This document shows, piece by piece, positions 37,301 through 49,349 of a stretch of DNA of 64,000 bases. The stretch covers positions 1,514,293 through 1,578,292 of the forward strand of contig BCIH01000004.1 in NCBI GenBank assembly GCA_002897115.2, in the 5' to 3' direction. Made by a program: the position numbers and the translations under genes. Within the stretch, counting starts at the first letter, position 1; the number at the start of each line of letters is the position of its first letter. Under the pieces are notes generated by a model. That model worked only from the letters and a program-made list of their open reading frames with translations, was not told the origin of the DNA and did not search any database. The DNA is from Prototheca cutis. Taxonomy: Eukaryota; Chlorophyta; Trebouxiophyceae; Chlorellales; Chlorellaceae.

Positions 37301-39411
37301 TGCTGGCGTCCCGAGGCACCCGGCCTAGGAGATTGGGGTGGGGTGAAAGCATGGGAAGGAGATGATGCTCTATTGTCTTTTCTAGGAGTCAGGCAGATGG
37401 CATGCTGATTGAGGGCAACAATGCGCGGCAGCCGGTTGCCAGAACAGTGGGTGGGACTGGACTGGTCTCTGAACAATGGCATTCCCAGCTCCCGTGCCGC
37501 TCTGTTCCACCCCACAAATGACGGGCGCCTCCAACCGACCGCTGACCGACCTATGACTAAGCGTCGGGCGGAGACTTCATTATAGAGCTGGGCGGCCTGG
37601 GCCGGAATGATAACAACGCCGACGCAAATCATGAGCAGGATGACGTAGCGCCCAAGCACTGTCGTCGCTACGACATCTGTTGTTATGTAGATGTGTACAG
37701 GCGGGGCTTTGGTGGTACAGATGTACCTCTTGAGGGGGAACTTGCAGTTCACGGGTCTTTCCACGCACATGCACGTGCGATGTTTCAGATCCTGCACCCT
37801 GTGCTTGCTCGGCCCCAGTCCCACAAGCTGCCAGCAGGCAAAAGGGCACCAACACATGGACCCCCCCCCCAGGGACTGACCAAGAAACAAAAAATTTAGT
37901 CACCCCACCTCTGCTCACCTCCAAAGCCAACGGTGGTGAGCGTGGTGAGGACAAGGTACAGCGCCTGGTCAAATGGTATCCGTTCCACCAGTTGAATCTG
38001 CGCGGTGATTTTTGCTGTGAGTCTGGGGCCATGGAATAGGTTTTTGGGAGGTAGAGCCTTTTTGGCAGAATCGCAGCAAGCTGCGGCCCACTGAGCACCC
38101 CCGCCATTGAAGATCGGACTGTACTCCTGAACCTTGGACACAACATGTGCGTGTGGACATCAAAAGGCTGCTGACCATGGAGCTTGTGGTGAAGAGGAGG
38201 ATGAACAGGCTGGCCACGAGCTGGAACAGCCGCCAGTTGGCCCCTGCATTCAACCACGCACCACGCTGCGTGGACAGGTGGAGCGAAGACAGCTCTGATG
38301 CCAGCAGCCCGATCCGCATCACGCGCATGGCCCTGCATTGATTGACGTCGAGCAGCGAGCGGGGTGGGTGGTAGTTCGTGGGGCTGGAGGGAATGGGTGG
38401 CACGTCGCCACGTGTTAAGACATAGGAAAACATGTCACCTGATAACTTTTTTTGTCCCCACAGGTGCTGGCCTGGTCTCAAACCCCTCCTCTCCTCCTGC
38501 AAACACAACCCAACAAACACACAACTACAGGAGCATCCAGCAGACCATGAGCAGACCTGAGGACTTTGAGTGCCCGCAAGTCCAGCCAGCCGAGGGAGAA
38601 GCCCGTCCATGGATGGAGTGCCGCTTCCAGCAGCGGTGGAAGAAAGGCCGCGAGGTCACACACGTTCCACCATGTGGTGACCATGCGCAACCTGGAATGC
38701 AGGCTGGTGTGCAGGACCTGGGGAGATATTGGGGTGGATGATTTGAGGGATTTTTTCTGAAGAGGCACGGAAGGGGGTCGGTGCTGTGGGCGGGTACCTG
38801 GGAGTGGGGATTTCAAGCGCCTCCTCCAACACGGCAGGGCGTGAACAGTCCTGATGCCAGACAGACACGCAGCCTACGATACAAAAGTCCCATGCCACAA
38901 TGAAGAATACCATCCATCCAATGTACCAGGAGCCTGTGGACGTACTCCACGGCAAAGATGGCGCAGAGGACCAGCTCCAGGCGGGCCCGCATCGACGCCG
39001 CGCCAGGCGGGGAGTACGTGCTCCACACATACAGCACCACAAAGGTCAGCGATGCCGCCATCTGCACATACTGCAGCCCTGTCGTTAAAGCGCCATGCCG
39101 CAGCAGCTTCCCCAGCCATGCTCCCACATTCTGCGTCTGTCAATCGGTTGGGGCGTCGAGCAAGGTGAGCAACATGAACAAGGGAAAAGGCCCGGGCAAA
39201 GCATTGGCGCCATGCATGGATGGCAACCAAGTACAAAATAACATGACACAAAACTATCTTGTCCAATCCCAGCACCAGCAACTTGCCGGTGTGGCATCGC
39301 CTTCAGTCCCGCTGTCTGCCTCAGTCTCTTGGCTGGGACCTGCTCCTGCTGGTACTGCTGCCGGTGCAGCCCTCGGCACAAAATGAGCTCGTCTTCCTGC
39401 ACTCCACTCAT
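34335..39411 (-). CDS. BK/Slo-like potassium channel with tandem RCK domains
   Basis: Fourteen exons on the minus strand: 39340-39411 (tentative), 38927-39130, 38557-38717, 38176-38332, 37919-37997, 37551-37676, 37143-37324, 36829-36984, 36500-36683, 36307-36373, 36006-36136, 35073-35881, 34713-34792, 34335-34557; 876 aa. Order: S1 (MAASLTFVVLYVW), S2 (LELVLCAIFAVEY), S3 (WWNVCDLAAFLPPLL), S4 with Arg/Lys at every third residue (LRALKVLRAMRVMRIGLL), S5, pore helix and filter TTLTTVGFGD, S6 (YVILLMICVGVVII). RCK1 follows (MVFLCNRPTYEF, VTLLEGSAISTQDL, RAIILLADRF, DTVAQIRPFL) and RCK2 (HFILAGAEASFAPFVRHL, VVWVPGEAGDHRAL, YYCAGRVTVPALMDAFLCS, LICLGLYRQ). The acidic calcium bowl is absent. Six transmembrane segments and no S0. 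It should be a voltage-gated K+ channel with cytoplasmic ligand control. The first exon and start are weakly supported. Confidence 0.9.
36449..36504. repeat. 21-bp tandem repeat at a channel intron
   Basis: Two full units GGCCCCCCCGACCAACCCAGA and a partial third, ending at the 5' splice site of the RCK1 exon (donor at 36499). On the sense strand the repeat is G-rich. Confidence 0.9.
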
Positions 39412-40022
39412 GTGATGGCAGGGTGCAATGCCTTGATCGCAGCCCCGGGCAGCCTGGCAGTACCAGGGACAACCCTCCTGCTCTTGGCAGCCTGGCGGCC
39501 TTGGTGGCTGGTGTGGAGCACGTGCCCAGGGCTTGGGCCACTCCGCGCGGGGCCCTCGCTCCCTGTATCATGACAGCATCGGCGTTATCATGGGACGCGC
39601 CGTCGTTTCTTCCAGGGACTGGCTTGTGGTCCGCACAGATTGCCCGATCTGGACTAGGCGTTCAGGCCCAGAGCAGCATGTCGGGCTACGATACCCACCA
39701 TTCCACGGCCAGCGCGATCAGCCGGGTTGGCAAAACGCCTTCATAGCTCCACGACATAAATAACACGACGCAGGCACGCGCTCCGAAAGATGTCGGCCGG
39801 GACCGATAGAGGCAGGCGGGTTCCTGGTCGGGCCCACTTTTCAAAGTTCTGCAGTCCAGGCGGCATGGGGGGGTTCATGCATGGATAATCAAGGCACGAT
39901 GGTTCTCCTGGCGAGGACAAAAAGACGGCCCACGCCCATTGCAAGAAAAGCAAATTATCTATATGTTGGATTTGCGTATTGTTGTTGTATTCCGCATGTC
40001 GTGAGCTGGCCGCGAGCTTCCA
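39412..40022. promoter_or_regulatory. Divergent intergenic region (K+ channel / GPN2)
   Basis: Promoters of both genes are expected here. The 5' end of the channel is unresolved, so part of this stretch may be its 5' UTR or an extra N-terminal exon. The + open frame beginning near 39259 is Leu-rich but has no ATG and is not called. Confidence 0.35.
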
Positions 40023-40979
40023 ATGCCCTTTGGGCAGGTGGTGGTGGGACCCCCCGGTTCCGGCAAGTCCACGTACTGCGCTGCCCTCGCTCAGTACCTG
40101 GCTTCCAGCGGGAGGACGGTGGCAGTTGTGAACCTGGATCCCGCTAACGATGGCATGGCTTACAGACCTGCGGTGGACGTGGCGGATTTGGTGGACCTGG
40201 GCTCCGTCATGGAGGAGACTGGTCTGGGTCCCAACGGCGGCCTAATCTGGGCTGTGGAGTACCTTGAGGCGAACCTTGACTGGTTGTTGGAACGCCTCAA
40301 ACCTCTCGCAGACGGTGTGTGTTTTGTGGAGGGCCGGGGATTGAGGGTCTTGCGCGACGGACAATTGACCAGGACAAAAACGGCTCCCCGATTGAGGCCT
40401 CTCAACGCACTGAAAATCCGGTACCTTTCGATCGCATGTTATTTATTTGGGAAATCTGCTTGAATCTACCCAAAGCAGCATTGCACCATGAAAAGAACCA
40501 CCTGCGCATGCATGCAGCGGGGCACTATCTCGTGCTGGACTGTCCAGGGCAGGTGGAGTTGTTCCAGCTTCACGGCGGCTTCAAGGCAATCCTGCAGGGG
40601 CTGGAGCGGGAGCTGTCGCTGCGCTTGGCGGCAGTGCAACTCGTGGACGCACATTTATGCGCCGATGGAGGCAAATACCTCGCCGCGCTGCTGCTGTCCC
40701 TGTCGACCATGCTGCATCTGGAGCTGCCGCAGGTCAACGCACTGTCAAAGTTTGACCTGATGGATCAGCATGGCGAGCTGGCCTTCAATGAAGAATTCTA
40801 CCTCGAGGCATCGGGGTTGAGTCATCTGGCCGACAGCATGAACGGCAAGGTTCCCCCCCGCTTCCAGGAGCTCGCTGCAGAGCTGTGCGAGGTGCGTCGG
40901 CGTCTGTGCAACCCAGATGCACGCGTGGAACAGCAGCCCCTCCTCACCATTGTCATCAAACACGTCCCCTAGCCCTTCC

Positions 40980-41019
<40 letters not shown>

Positions 41020-41189
41020 TCCTCCCCCCCTTTTCATACACAATATACATGCAGGTGGTGGAGGATTATGGGCTGCTGAACTTTGTGTCATTGGCAGTAC
41101 AGGACCCCGAGAGCCTCAAGCGCCTGGTTGCCCTCGTAGACAAAGCCAACGGCTATTATGCGGTCCCATCCAGCACCCCTGCGCCATGA
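40023..41189 (+). CDS. GPN2: GPN-loop GTPase 2
   Basis: Small GTPase that helps assemble and import RNA polymerase II and III with GPN1/GPN3. Exons: 40023-40314, 40518-40891, 41055-41189; 266 aa. Motifs: P-loop [17 protein letters not shown], the signature Gly-Pro-Asn loop in [17 protein letters not shown]3 DCPGQVELF, and SKFDL in the NKxD position. C-terminal [13 protein letters not shown] is typical of GPN2. Length matches GPN2. Phase is consistent at both junctions. Intron 2 ends in an (AC)n tract. Confidence 0.97.
40983..41014. repeat. (AC)n microsatellite in GPN2 intron 2
   Basis: Perfect AC repeat of about 16 units on the sense strand, near the acceptor at 41054. Confidence 0.95.
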
Positions 41190-41597
41190 GACGGCCATGT
41201 GGAGACAGCATGCGGGACAGACAATTCTGCCAGTCACATGCCAGGAGCAAGCCAGAGGAACACAGAAGGCCTGGCAGTGCATTCTGTGCTCTGTACTGTC
41301 GGTTTGTCGCTCCCCCTTTTCCCGTAGGAATGAGCAGACACAGTCTGCTAGGTTGTTATTGAGCGGTGACAGCATTTTGTGATATTCGACCAGAGATGGC
41401 AACGTTGTAGGGCTCATGTTGCAGAAATCGGGCTCACATGGAACCAAAAAACCACACACACTGGCACTCTGTCATGAGTGCGTGGCTCAGAGAGGCCTCG
41501 TGGGCAAAGGGGAAAAAAAGAATGAGGGGTTTCATGCAGCGCGTGCTGTGTGCAGAGTCACGGCCGCCAAGCTCCAGTGGCATTGAGGACAATGGAG
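41190..41597. other. Convergent spacer (GPN2 / aldo-keto reductase)
   Basis: Two 3' UTRs; no other feature seen. Confidence 0.5.
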
Positions 41598-43222
41598 TTA
41601 TACTTCGGCTTCCCGGATGGGGTCCCACCCCGTAACAAAATCAGCTTCCAGCCCGTCCAGCTCCGCCATTTCTTGCTCGGGAATCTCAAAACCAAACACG
41701 TCAATGTTGACGCGCTGCCGCTCCGGCACCACCGACTTTGGCAGGGAAACAAAGCCCTTCTGCACGCCCCATCTGTTTTGACAACGATATGGGGGAAATG
41801 CTATCAAATGGCTGAAAAAGATGCGTAGATGGTGAAGGACGCCGGCAGCGATGCCGGTGCATGCATGCACGCCTGTTCTCGCACCTGACCAGTAGCTGCG
41901 TTGGGGCTACATTCAGTCGACGGCTGATTTCCAGCACTGTGGGGTCATCCAGCTTCTGACCCTTGGCCAAGGGCGAGTATGCCTGTCATGTTTGGGTAGG
42001 TGTGCACTCCTGGTCTCGTCAACTTGCTGGGGTACGTGGGGCATGCACGGTGGCTGAGGTCCATCTCTTTTCATCCTCCCAAACCCATGCATGCATGTAC
42101 CCGCCCACCCAAAAGCAAGCGGGGACACGAACAATGCACGGCCCAGTCCGCCCCAGACCTGCAGCACGATGTTGTTCCCTCGGCAGTAGTCGACGACGTG
42201 GGGCCACTGGAGGAAGGGGTTCAATTCGATCTGGTTCACGGCGGGAACAATGCGGGCGGTCTGCAGCAGCTTCTCCAGATGCGCCACTCCAAAATTTGAC
42301 ACCCCGATCGACCGTAGTTTGCCCTGTCATTGGGTTTGAATGGAACAGGGAGCAGGGTTGAGGTTTCTTGGAAGGAGAGTTATGGGGGCCCGGATCTGTT
42401 GAAGAGCATCAGCAAGCACATTCGTGCAGCATACCAAGTCAGCATATCGCTCCAGCACCGCCCATGTCTGCGCCCTCGTGGCAGCTGGCCCGGGGGAATG
42501 CAGCAGGAAGAGGTCAATGTAGTCAAACCCCAGTCTCTGCCAGGATAAATGAATGGTACCATTAATTTTGAGCTCATTGTCAGATTCCGAGCTCCTGCAA
42601 CACCGTTTCGAGCGTGGCACTGCACATTGACCCTCCTGGCTGGGGCCCACCCCGCCCACCACAACCCAGCATACATGCCATCCAACTGCAGGGTAAGCAA
42701 GCAAACAGTCAAGCAACCCTCTCGTACTTCGAGGCTCTCGTCGATTGCTTTGCCCGCTTTCTCACGGCCCCAACGGTCGAGCCAGAGCTTGGTTGTCACG
42801 AAAATGTCCCGGCGGGGGATGCCGGAATCTCGGACAGCCCTGCGTTCACAGCCAGCAGCGGCAGTTTTGAACGCTTTCCAGCATGGCGCTGCATGACAAT
42901 GCAAACCATCACGCCGAAGGCGGGTCCACCAATGACACTACCGGTGCAGCTGCAAGTGCCGGCGCCCTTGCCCAGGCAGGCAGGCGTCACCCCCAACCTG
43001 CACAAACAACGCCGGCCAGTATCAGCCAGATAGACCAACGGACCTTCCCACATCGGCCTCGTTGCCGTAGATCTGGGCGGTGTCGATGTGGCGGTAGCCC
43101 AGCTTGAGTGCGGAGAGCACGGCATCGTAGGCCTCCTTCCCAGCCTCACACTTGTAGACGCCCAGGCCCACCACGGGGATGGTGTGTCCTGACGCACATG
43201 GAGGGACGGGTGTTCCTGCCAT
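41598..43222 (-). CDS. Aldo-keto reductase
   Basis: NAD(P)H-dependent reduction of aldehydes, ketones or sugars; TIM-barrel fold. Exons on the minus strand: 43044-43222, 42728-42839, 42435-42536, 42159-42323, 41885-41982, 41598-41772; 276 aa. The catalytic tetrad is present: Asp and Tyr in HIDTAQIYGNE, Lys in FVTTKLW, His in LFLLHSPG. Cofactor and signature motifs: GIPRRDIFVTTKLW, GKLRSIGVSNFGVAHLEKLL, NQIELNPFLQW, AYSPLAKGQ and the phosphate-binding VSLPKSVVPERQRVN. The length is that of short AKRs (2,5-diketo-gluconate reductase-like, AKR4/5). Substrate cannot be inferred. Cytosolic, with no targeting peptide. Confidence 0.96.
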
Positions 43223-43771
43223 GACAACTTCCTCTGGGCATCATGAAATCACCATGCACGCTCACGCGCCCGCGGAGAGTGGCCCCCGACGCTCACCTGA
43301 GTTCATCGTGATCACGGCATGTTCAGGGTCCCTCACCTCCGTCCCCACGTCGTCGCCCACGACAGGCAACTCCATGCAGCCCGCACGTTGCGCCGAAGAA
43401 AACCATGCCGATGTAATTGTGTTGTATGCACTCTCGAAAAACCCTGGAGCGTGATGGTGATTGTTGCCGGAGTTTGAGCCGACGTGCTTGCTGGAGGCCT
43501 TGTTCGTCATTGAACGCCGAGCAGGTGAGCGAGCGCGGATGTCCCTCAAAGCCGCCCAGGAAAATGGTATGCTACTGGCACGCATCGAATTGCAAGATAT
43601 GTGCTGTAGAGACTTTCGCGACTGGGAGTCGATGTCCCCGGGACCTGCGCGACGGGTCTCCGTCCCAGCGGTCCTGACGTGATCACTTCCCGGTTACGTG
43701 ATGATGGGCCCGTGGGTTCTCCCCCACGCACGCCGCGATCACTGCGCGAGGCCAGAGTTTTGATCATTTTC
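43223..43771. promoter_or_regulatory. Divergent intergenic region (aldo-keto reductase / NADH pyrophosphatase)
   Basis: 549 bases between divergent starts, expected to hold both promoters. No convincing coding sequence. Confidence 0.4.
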
Positions 43772-45493
43772 ATGGGCCGCCTGTTGTCTCGACTGGTCCT
43801 TTCCGCGGCGCGCGGTCTCGGTGGTGGGACCTGCATGGTGCACACCGACTCCATGGCTCTCGGATCTATGATCAAGGTGCGTCGCGGGGCGCTGCATCCC
43901 TTCTTTTCCCCAGAAGCATGCAAAGAAATGAGTATAATGTTTTGAGCTTTCCTGAACCCTCAACAGGATCAGGCCTTTGGCGGCAACTCCTTGGTGCGGG
44001 GCCTGCGACGGGGTCAGACTCTGGAGTCTGCCCTGCAGGTCCCTGGCGCCCGGTTCTTGCCGGTTTCGGAGCGCCGCGTGGGTGTGGACCGCCAGAACGG
44101 CGGTCTGGCCTGGCTGAGCGTGTCCGACCTGGCTGGCCTGGGCCTGGCGCTGGATGCGGGGAGCGGCACCGTGACTAGCTCTGCTGGCAGCCCCGCAACG
44201 GCTGTCCCACTCTATCTTCTCGGCCAGAGCACTGGCCAGTCTTGGAGCTTTGCACTGGACGTAACGGGTGTGGAGCCTGCAGCGGCAGGTTTGGCGGACC
44301 TGCGTCGGGCGATGACACGTCTTTCTCCCGACGACTTGGCGGTTGCCGGCCAGGCGGCGGCCCTCGTGCAGTGGCACTCGGCGCACGGATACTGCCCTCG
44401 TTGCGGGGCGCCCACGGCAGTCGCGGGCGGTGGCGTGCGCCGGCAGTGCACCGCGCACGAGTCCCACCGCCTGTACCCTCGCACCGACCCGGTCGTCATC
44501 ATGCTGGTGGAGAGCCCTGATGGTGGGGCTGCGCTGCTGGGCAGATCGAAGGCCCACCAGGCCGCGGGATTCCTGACATGCCTCAGCGGCTTTGTCGACC
44601 AGGTCAGGTTTGGTGTCCGTTGAATTTTTTTCGCGTTCGAGGAGGGATACGTGTTTGTGTGATGGGTGTGGGCTGCGGATGTGTCGGGCAGGTGCCCTGG
44701 CGTTGCTACTGGCAGCGCGTTCCAAAAAGTCGCGCCTGGCACCGCGGCAGGAAGCAACCCCCACTGCATGCCACAACACGCCCTTGCAGTGCGAATCGAT
44801 CGAGGAGGCCGTGGCACGCGAGACCATGGAAGAGGCTGGGTTGGAAGTAGAGGACACCAGGATCCTGGGATCCCAGCCGTGGCCCATTGGCAAGTGATTT
44901 TCTGGGGGCCAGGGGGCCCCTGCTGATGCATCTCGTGACATTGAGGGCTACCAACCCCCATCCCATGCACCCCCAGCATCACAACAAGGTTTTCATGCAC
45001 GGGCATTGCTGGCCGTACGCCACAGGTCGGGGGGGCTCCTGCGAGCTCATGATTGGCTGCATCGCCCGGGCCAAGGTCACGGAACTGAATGTGGATCGGG
45101 AGGAGATGGAGACTGTGCAGTGGGTGTCCAAAGCTGGTGAGCTCTGTATGGTATTGATATGTACAGGTGATGTGCAGCGCGGATGCATTGGAGCTGGATG
45201 CCTATTTCAATGTTTGGAACGTGCCTTCCCAGACACTTGTCTGGAAAGCCAGGCAGGTCTGGTGCTGCCGGCCACCATCTCAAAGCTTGCTCGGTGATCC
45301 TGCCTCCTTTCCCGCAGATGTACGACTGGCCGTAGAAAAGCACACCCAGCCCCAAAAGAAAGAAAACCCCGGTCTGTTGGACGACAGGGGGTCGCCGTTT
45401 GATGTGCCACCGCCTTTTGCGATCGCGCACCACCTCCTCAAGCTCTGGGCGGAGCACAGCGGGCCCTGGTTTACAACGGTCAGCAAGATTTGA
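43772..45493 (+). CDS. NADH pyrophosphatase, Nudix family (NUDX19/NUDT12 type)
   Basis: Hydrolyses NADH or NADPH to NMNH and AMP derivatives, also implicated in NAD decapping. Exons: 43772-43876, 43967-44602, 44790-44893, 45026-45135, 45318-45493; 376 aa. The first exon encodes a basic leader (MGRLLSRLVLSAARGLG) suggesting organelle import. The zinc ribbon is GYCPRCGAPT with a later QC. The Nudix box is G-x5-E-x7-RE-x2-EE-x-G, read as GFVDQ then CESIEEAVARETMEEAGL across an exon junction. SQPWPIG and ELMIGCIARAK are the NADH-specific SQPWPFPxS-like signature. The end FDVPPPFAIAHHLLKLW matches the family. Confidence 0.95.
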
Positions 45494-45688
45494 CGCTCGT
45501 TCGTGTCATTTCCGGCCCCAATGAGCGCAGTTCCATGTGGTTATGAACGATTTTCCGATTTCTCGCTCAACAGTTTTCCCATTTCTGGAATGTACAATAT
45601 GTTGCCACGGGCGCGTTTTGTTGCAGCAAGACCGCCAAACCAGCACTGTGGCTACACGGAGAGCTCAGAGCAAAAACGGACACCGGAG

Positions 45689-46323
45689 TCAATCGGATTG
45701 AAGCCAGACCCGGTCACGGATCTGCTGAGGGTTGGCACCGTAAAACTCATCCACCTTGCGGCCCTTGTGATACACGGCCAGCGTGGGGGTGTAGGTGATG
45801 TCGGACGCTGCTGTCTGCATGTAATCCACCTGGCCCACGGCAAACTCCATGCTCGGGTTCTGCAAATATTGAAGGGCGGCAGTGGAGCCTGCAGCGTGAG
45901 TGACACTGCTTTTAACACTTTTTTGGGAGGGGGTAAGTATGGCAGCCTGCACGTGGACCGACAGCATGATATCCCCCGTGCGCACAACCACTCATCCGAC
46001 TTTAATTGCACAAGACTACAAACAATCGACAACCCTGTACCTGATTGGCAATTCTCAGAAAGCTTGGGAAAAGGGATTGGCAGTGCGTGCACCAGCTGGA
46101 GCCAAAGTTAATCACGGCCTGCGAGGGTTCTTGGGTGCTGGTGTGAGGGGATGCCCAGTGGCCCTTGCACCCTCTGAATCCCAGAGCCTTGCCATGCCCC
46201 AGAGCTCACGGTCTTCGCCTTGTTGTTGTCAAGAAATATCGCTACATCGCCATCGGTGCGCAGCCCCCAAACATTCTTGGAGATCTGCGCCAGGTCTGTC
46301 CCGGAGTCACCGCCGGCGTGCAT
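45689..46323 (-). CDS. Thioredoxin-like protein (TRX-like 3-3 type)
   Basis: Small thioredoxin-fold protein, 120 aa. Exons on the minus strand: 46210-46323, 46041-46118, 45689-45859. The active site is WCTHC within AVINFGSSWCTHCQSLFPSF, followed by EFAVGQVDYMQ, the cis-Pro segment YTPTLAVYHKGRKVDEFYGAN and a C-terminal DRVWLQS, which closely resembles plant thioredoxin-like 3-3 (WCxxC and RLWLHS end). No transit peptide, so cytosolic or nuclear. Redox partner unknown. The start ATG gives MHAGGDSG; an upstream TTG in frame was rejected. Confidence 0.93.
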
Positions 46324-46614
46324 GGCCGGCCTACCCAAGCCGCAGGCGACTGCCTCCGCACGCCCCGCCCAAATCTCTCGATTAAAAATGAATCAATGCA
46401 TCTGTTTCATTACCATCATTGGGAAATTGTCTCTGATCACGGAAATGGTGTCGCAGCATGTGCAGAGTTTCGATCGTTTCCATTGCGAAGAGCAGGGATG
46501 GTGTAACGACCCAATCAGGCGATTCCCCGTACCATTAGGCACACCACCACCCTTTCTTGACGTCACACCAGTCAATCAACAATGATGAAATCCAGATCAT
46601 GCTCTGGAAACCTA

Positions 46615-48497
46615 TTATCGCCAGCCAACCACCCGGGTGGTGGCTATAGAGACCAGGCAGGCTGTGAGAGAGGCGAGGACAGGCGGCCTGCCCAGCTGGA
46701 GACAGAGCCATGCAGCTGCAGCGGGCGCAATAGGGCACGCTGGCAGGCTGGCGTGCCGGGTCCACAGGATGCCAGGCACCGCAAGAATGACAAAGCAGGG
46801 GTTGAGCAACAGCATTGGCAACATTGTGATCAAGACAAGCCCGCACTCCGGGTCTACTGTGGAGCATGGTTTCGCTGCATCATGCGAAGCCTGGCGGGCA
46901 AGAGCAACCACCCCAAGTCCTGCCACCCCTGCAAGAAACCCAGCTTCCAGGATCTCGGGGAGATCTGTTGCCGGTCGGGCCACCATGACTGCCGCAGCAG
47001 CCTGGCAGGCGGCGTGAATGCCAATCCTGTACTGTAGCCTGCTTTTCTTGCCATCTAAAGCACCGCTCCCGCTGATAACGTCAAGCCCAAGGGCGCCGAG
47101 CAGAGCAGCTGCGGCGCCAAACAGGATGGCTCCGGGGATGATGGTCCTGGGCCCCACCAGCCAGTAGATGGCCGAGGCGTGGTGCAGCCGCTCTTCGATG
47201 TTGCTCAGGGACCGCAACGTGCCCTCCAGCACTTGCAGGACCTGACGCATGCCCGCCGGGGTCAAACCCTTGGCTCCGACCGGCCACTGTAATGTTGCGG
47301 CGTCCACGCCGTGGTCCAGCAACACAGCATGCAGGCCGTCTCCCACGCCAGAGGCTACGGATGCAAATGACACTGCAGCAGTGCACAGTTTCCTCTCAAG
47401 CATTACGTCATCCATCGTGTCGAATCCAAAAGGCCCCTCGGTGAGCTCCACAGTCCTCCCAAGCGCTGCGACCAAGTCGGCGTTGGGCTGCCGGCCGCCC
47501 CGTCCCTGCGCCAGCACTCTGAGCCGGTTACTACCAGCAGCAGCAGCATTGGAGCGCTCGGCAGGCACGAGATCCAGCACGACTGCGCCGTGCATGCTGC
47601 TCGTGGAAAACGCCGCTGGAACCTCAAACGAGTCACCAGCACGCAAGAGCTCCTGCAAGATGCGGGTGGTGCAGTGTTTTGCTGCTCGGCAAATGCTTGG
47701 AAGGAAGATCGCCCCTTTGGGCGAGCAAAGCAACGGGATGCGCAAGTGGCAGTCAGGCTTTCTATACCTGTGTCCACAGATGTGTCCTGAGGTGTGCAGC
47801 ATGTCCCCTCCCCCCTTCAACCGTCCCCTCTTCCACCACACACCAAAGAACCTACCGCCAGCTGCTGCGGTGCCGCTGGCTCACCGACCAAGGCAATGCC
47901 CACACTCTTGGCTAGCCAGTCGACGTTCGCAAGGTGCTGCGCCAGTACCATGCCCAGTCCGTAGGCCATCGCCGCGGTGTGCCCATCATGGTGCCGGACG
48001 ACCAGGATCACGGATTCCACGCCCAAGTCTCGTTTTGGCCTCACGGCGGTGTGCAGGGCTGGTGTGTGAGAAAAGGTGGGACCAGCGCCGTCGGTTGACC
48101 AGGCATCAACCATGACTGCGAGCTGTGCATCCCAATCTCGGTTGCTGCCGTTGGCGAGGTGCCACGCTCTGTCAGCCACCCTCGTCGCCTCCTCCACCTG
48201 GGACTGCCTGCATGCATGCAACGGGGCAAAAGCACTTGATTTGTCAGCACTTTCCATGGCCGATCGAAAGAGATTCAGAATCAGACCCCAGTCAGCCAAT
48301 GTCACCCCTCCGTCCAACAATACCCACCCAATGCCAGAGGCTGCCCCGCCCACAAGCAGCGCCTTCTCATCAGGTCTCAGGTTCTCGCTCAGGGCAAGTG
48401 GGCCGATTATCACGAGAAGTAGGCTTGCGATGCAGAGAGCAGCCTGCACCTTTGGTCCATGCTGTACCAGACCACCACCTGGGGACCGGCCGCTCAT
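46615..48497 (-). CDS. GAA1: GPI transamidase subunit GAA1
   Basis: ER membrane subunit of the GPI transamidase that presents the GPI lipid and substrate protein. Exons on the minus strand: 48328-48497, 47856-48207, 46615-47652; 519 aa. An N-terminal signal anchor (AALCIASLLLVIIGPLAL) is followed by a luminal peptidase-like domain (LGVESVILVVRHHDG, ALVGEPAAP, MHGAVVLDL). After an RGGRQPNADLV motif corresponding to the conserved QLPNLDL site come several C-terminal membrane helices (YWLVGPRTIIPGAILFGAAA, VLITMLPMLLLNPCFVILAV, AWLCLQL). Intron 1 was placed because it alone restores phase between AASGIG and QSQVEEAT. Confidence 0.88.
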
Positions 48498-48819
48498 GGA
48501 ACCACGTCCGGAGCCCCGCCTATATCTCACAGCAACAAGGCCATGGGTTGCCGTGATGTTGTCATCATGAATGGATCTCAAGCGATTTTTTCGATCTGTA
48601 GCAAGGATCGGATGAATGACGTCGGAAGTGCAAATGCATTTTTTTTCAAGCTGCGAAATGTTCCGTGCAGCGGAGTGGTGGAATCCCCATTTCCACCGCC
48701 GCAGCTGGCCGACACATGTGGACGACGGATATCCTGTCCAAAAAGCCCGCACATGCGAGTTCTCACCTTGTTTTTGGGATGACAGAGTCACGACGTTATT
48801 TGCAGCGCATTGAATAAAC
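48498..48819. promoter_or_regulatory. Divergent intergenic region (GAA1 / DPH3)
   Basis: 322 bases shared by two divergent genes. The open frame crossing it on the minus strand is an upstream extension of GAA1 without a start. Confidence 0.4.
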
Positions 48820-49349
48820 ATGACGCTCCACGACGAGGTGAGCTGTCGGCGCCGGATGCTGGGGATGTTTCGAAGCGCGCGGGCGACTGGACCTCTCTGG
48901 CAGTGCATAGGCCGTCTATGGACCGTGATAGGCATGTACATTCCAAGCACGACATTGGGCGCTGCATGATGTTGAGCTTGTTCGCGAGCTTCGATGTGCA
49001 GGTCGAGATTGAGGACATGGACTGGAGCGAGGAACTGCAAGCCTTCACCTACGAGTGCCCCTGCGGCGACCTGTTCCAGATCACCCTGGAGGAACTGGCT
49101 GCAGGTATGGCTGGTTGTGGGGCTGGTATTCCAAGGGAGTCTGCGGCGCCTGCCAATCACGATGGCGGCCTGCAATCAACCACCTGTACCTGCAGTGTCA
49201 TCCAACCCATTGTCCCTTTGTCCCCGGTTGTAGGCGAGGAGATTGCGCACTGCCCTTCTTGCTCTCTCTACGTCAAGGTCATTTACAATCCAGAGGATTT
49301 CCAGGGCGGCGAGCTTGAGCCCGAGCCAACAGGCGTGACTGTCGCCTGA
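48820..49349 (+). CDS. DPH3: Diphthamide biosynthesis protein 3 (CSL zinc finger)
   Basis: Electron donor for the radical-SAM DPH1-DPH2 complex in diphthamide synthesis on EF2, and for Elongator. Exons: 48820-48837 (only six codons, MTLHDE), 49002-49104, 49234-49349; 78 aa, normal length. The four zinc/iron ligands are visible in YECPCGD and HCPSCSL, with the CSL signature and VKVIYNPEDF. Only 46 bases separate its stop from the next start. Confidence 0.97.

Noticed and set aside
39259..39573. Leu-rich + strand open frame resembling membrane segments
   Set aside because: No ATG, lies opposite the unresolved 5' end of the channel gene, and has no family match.
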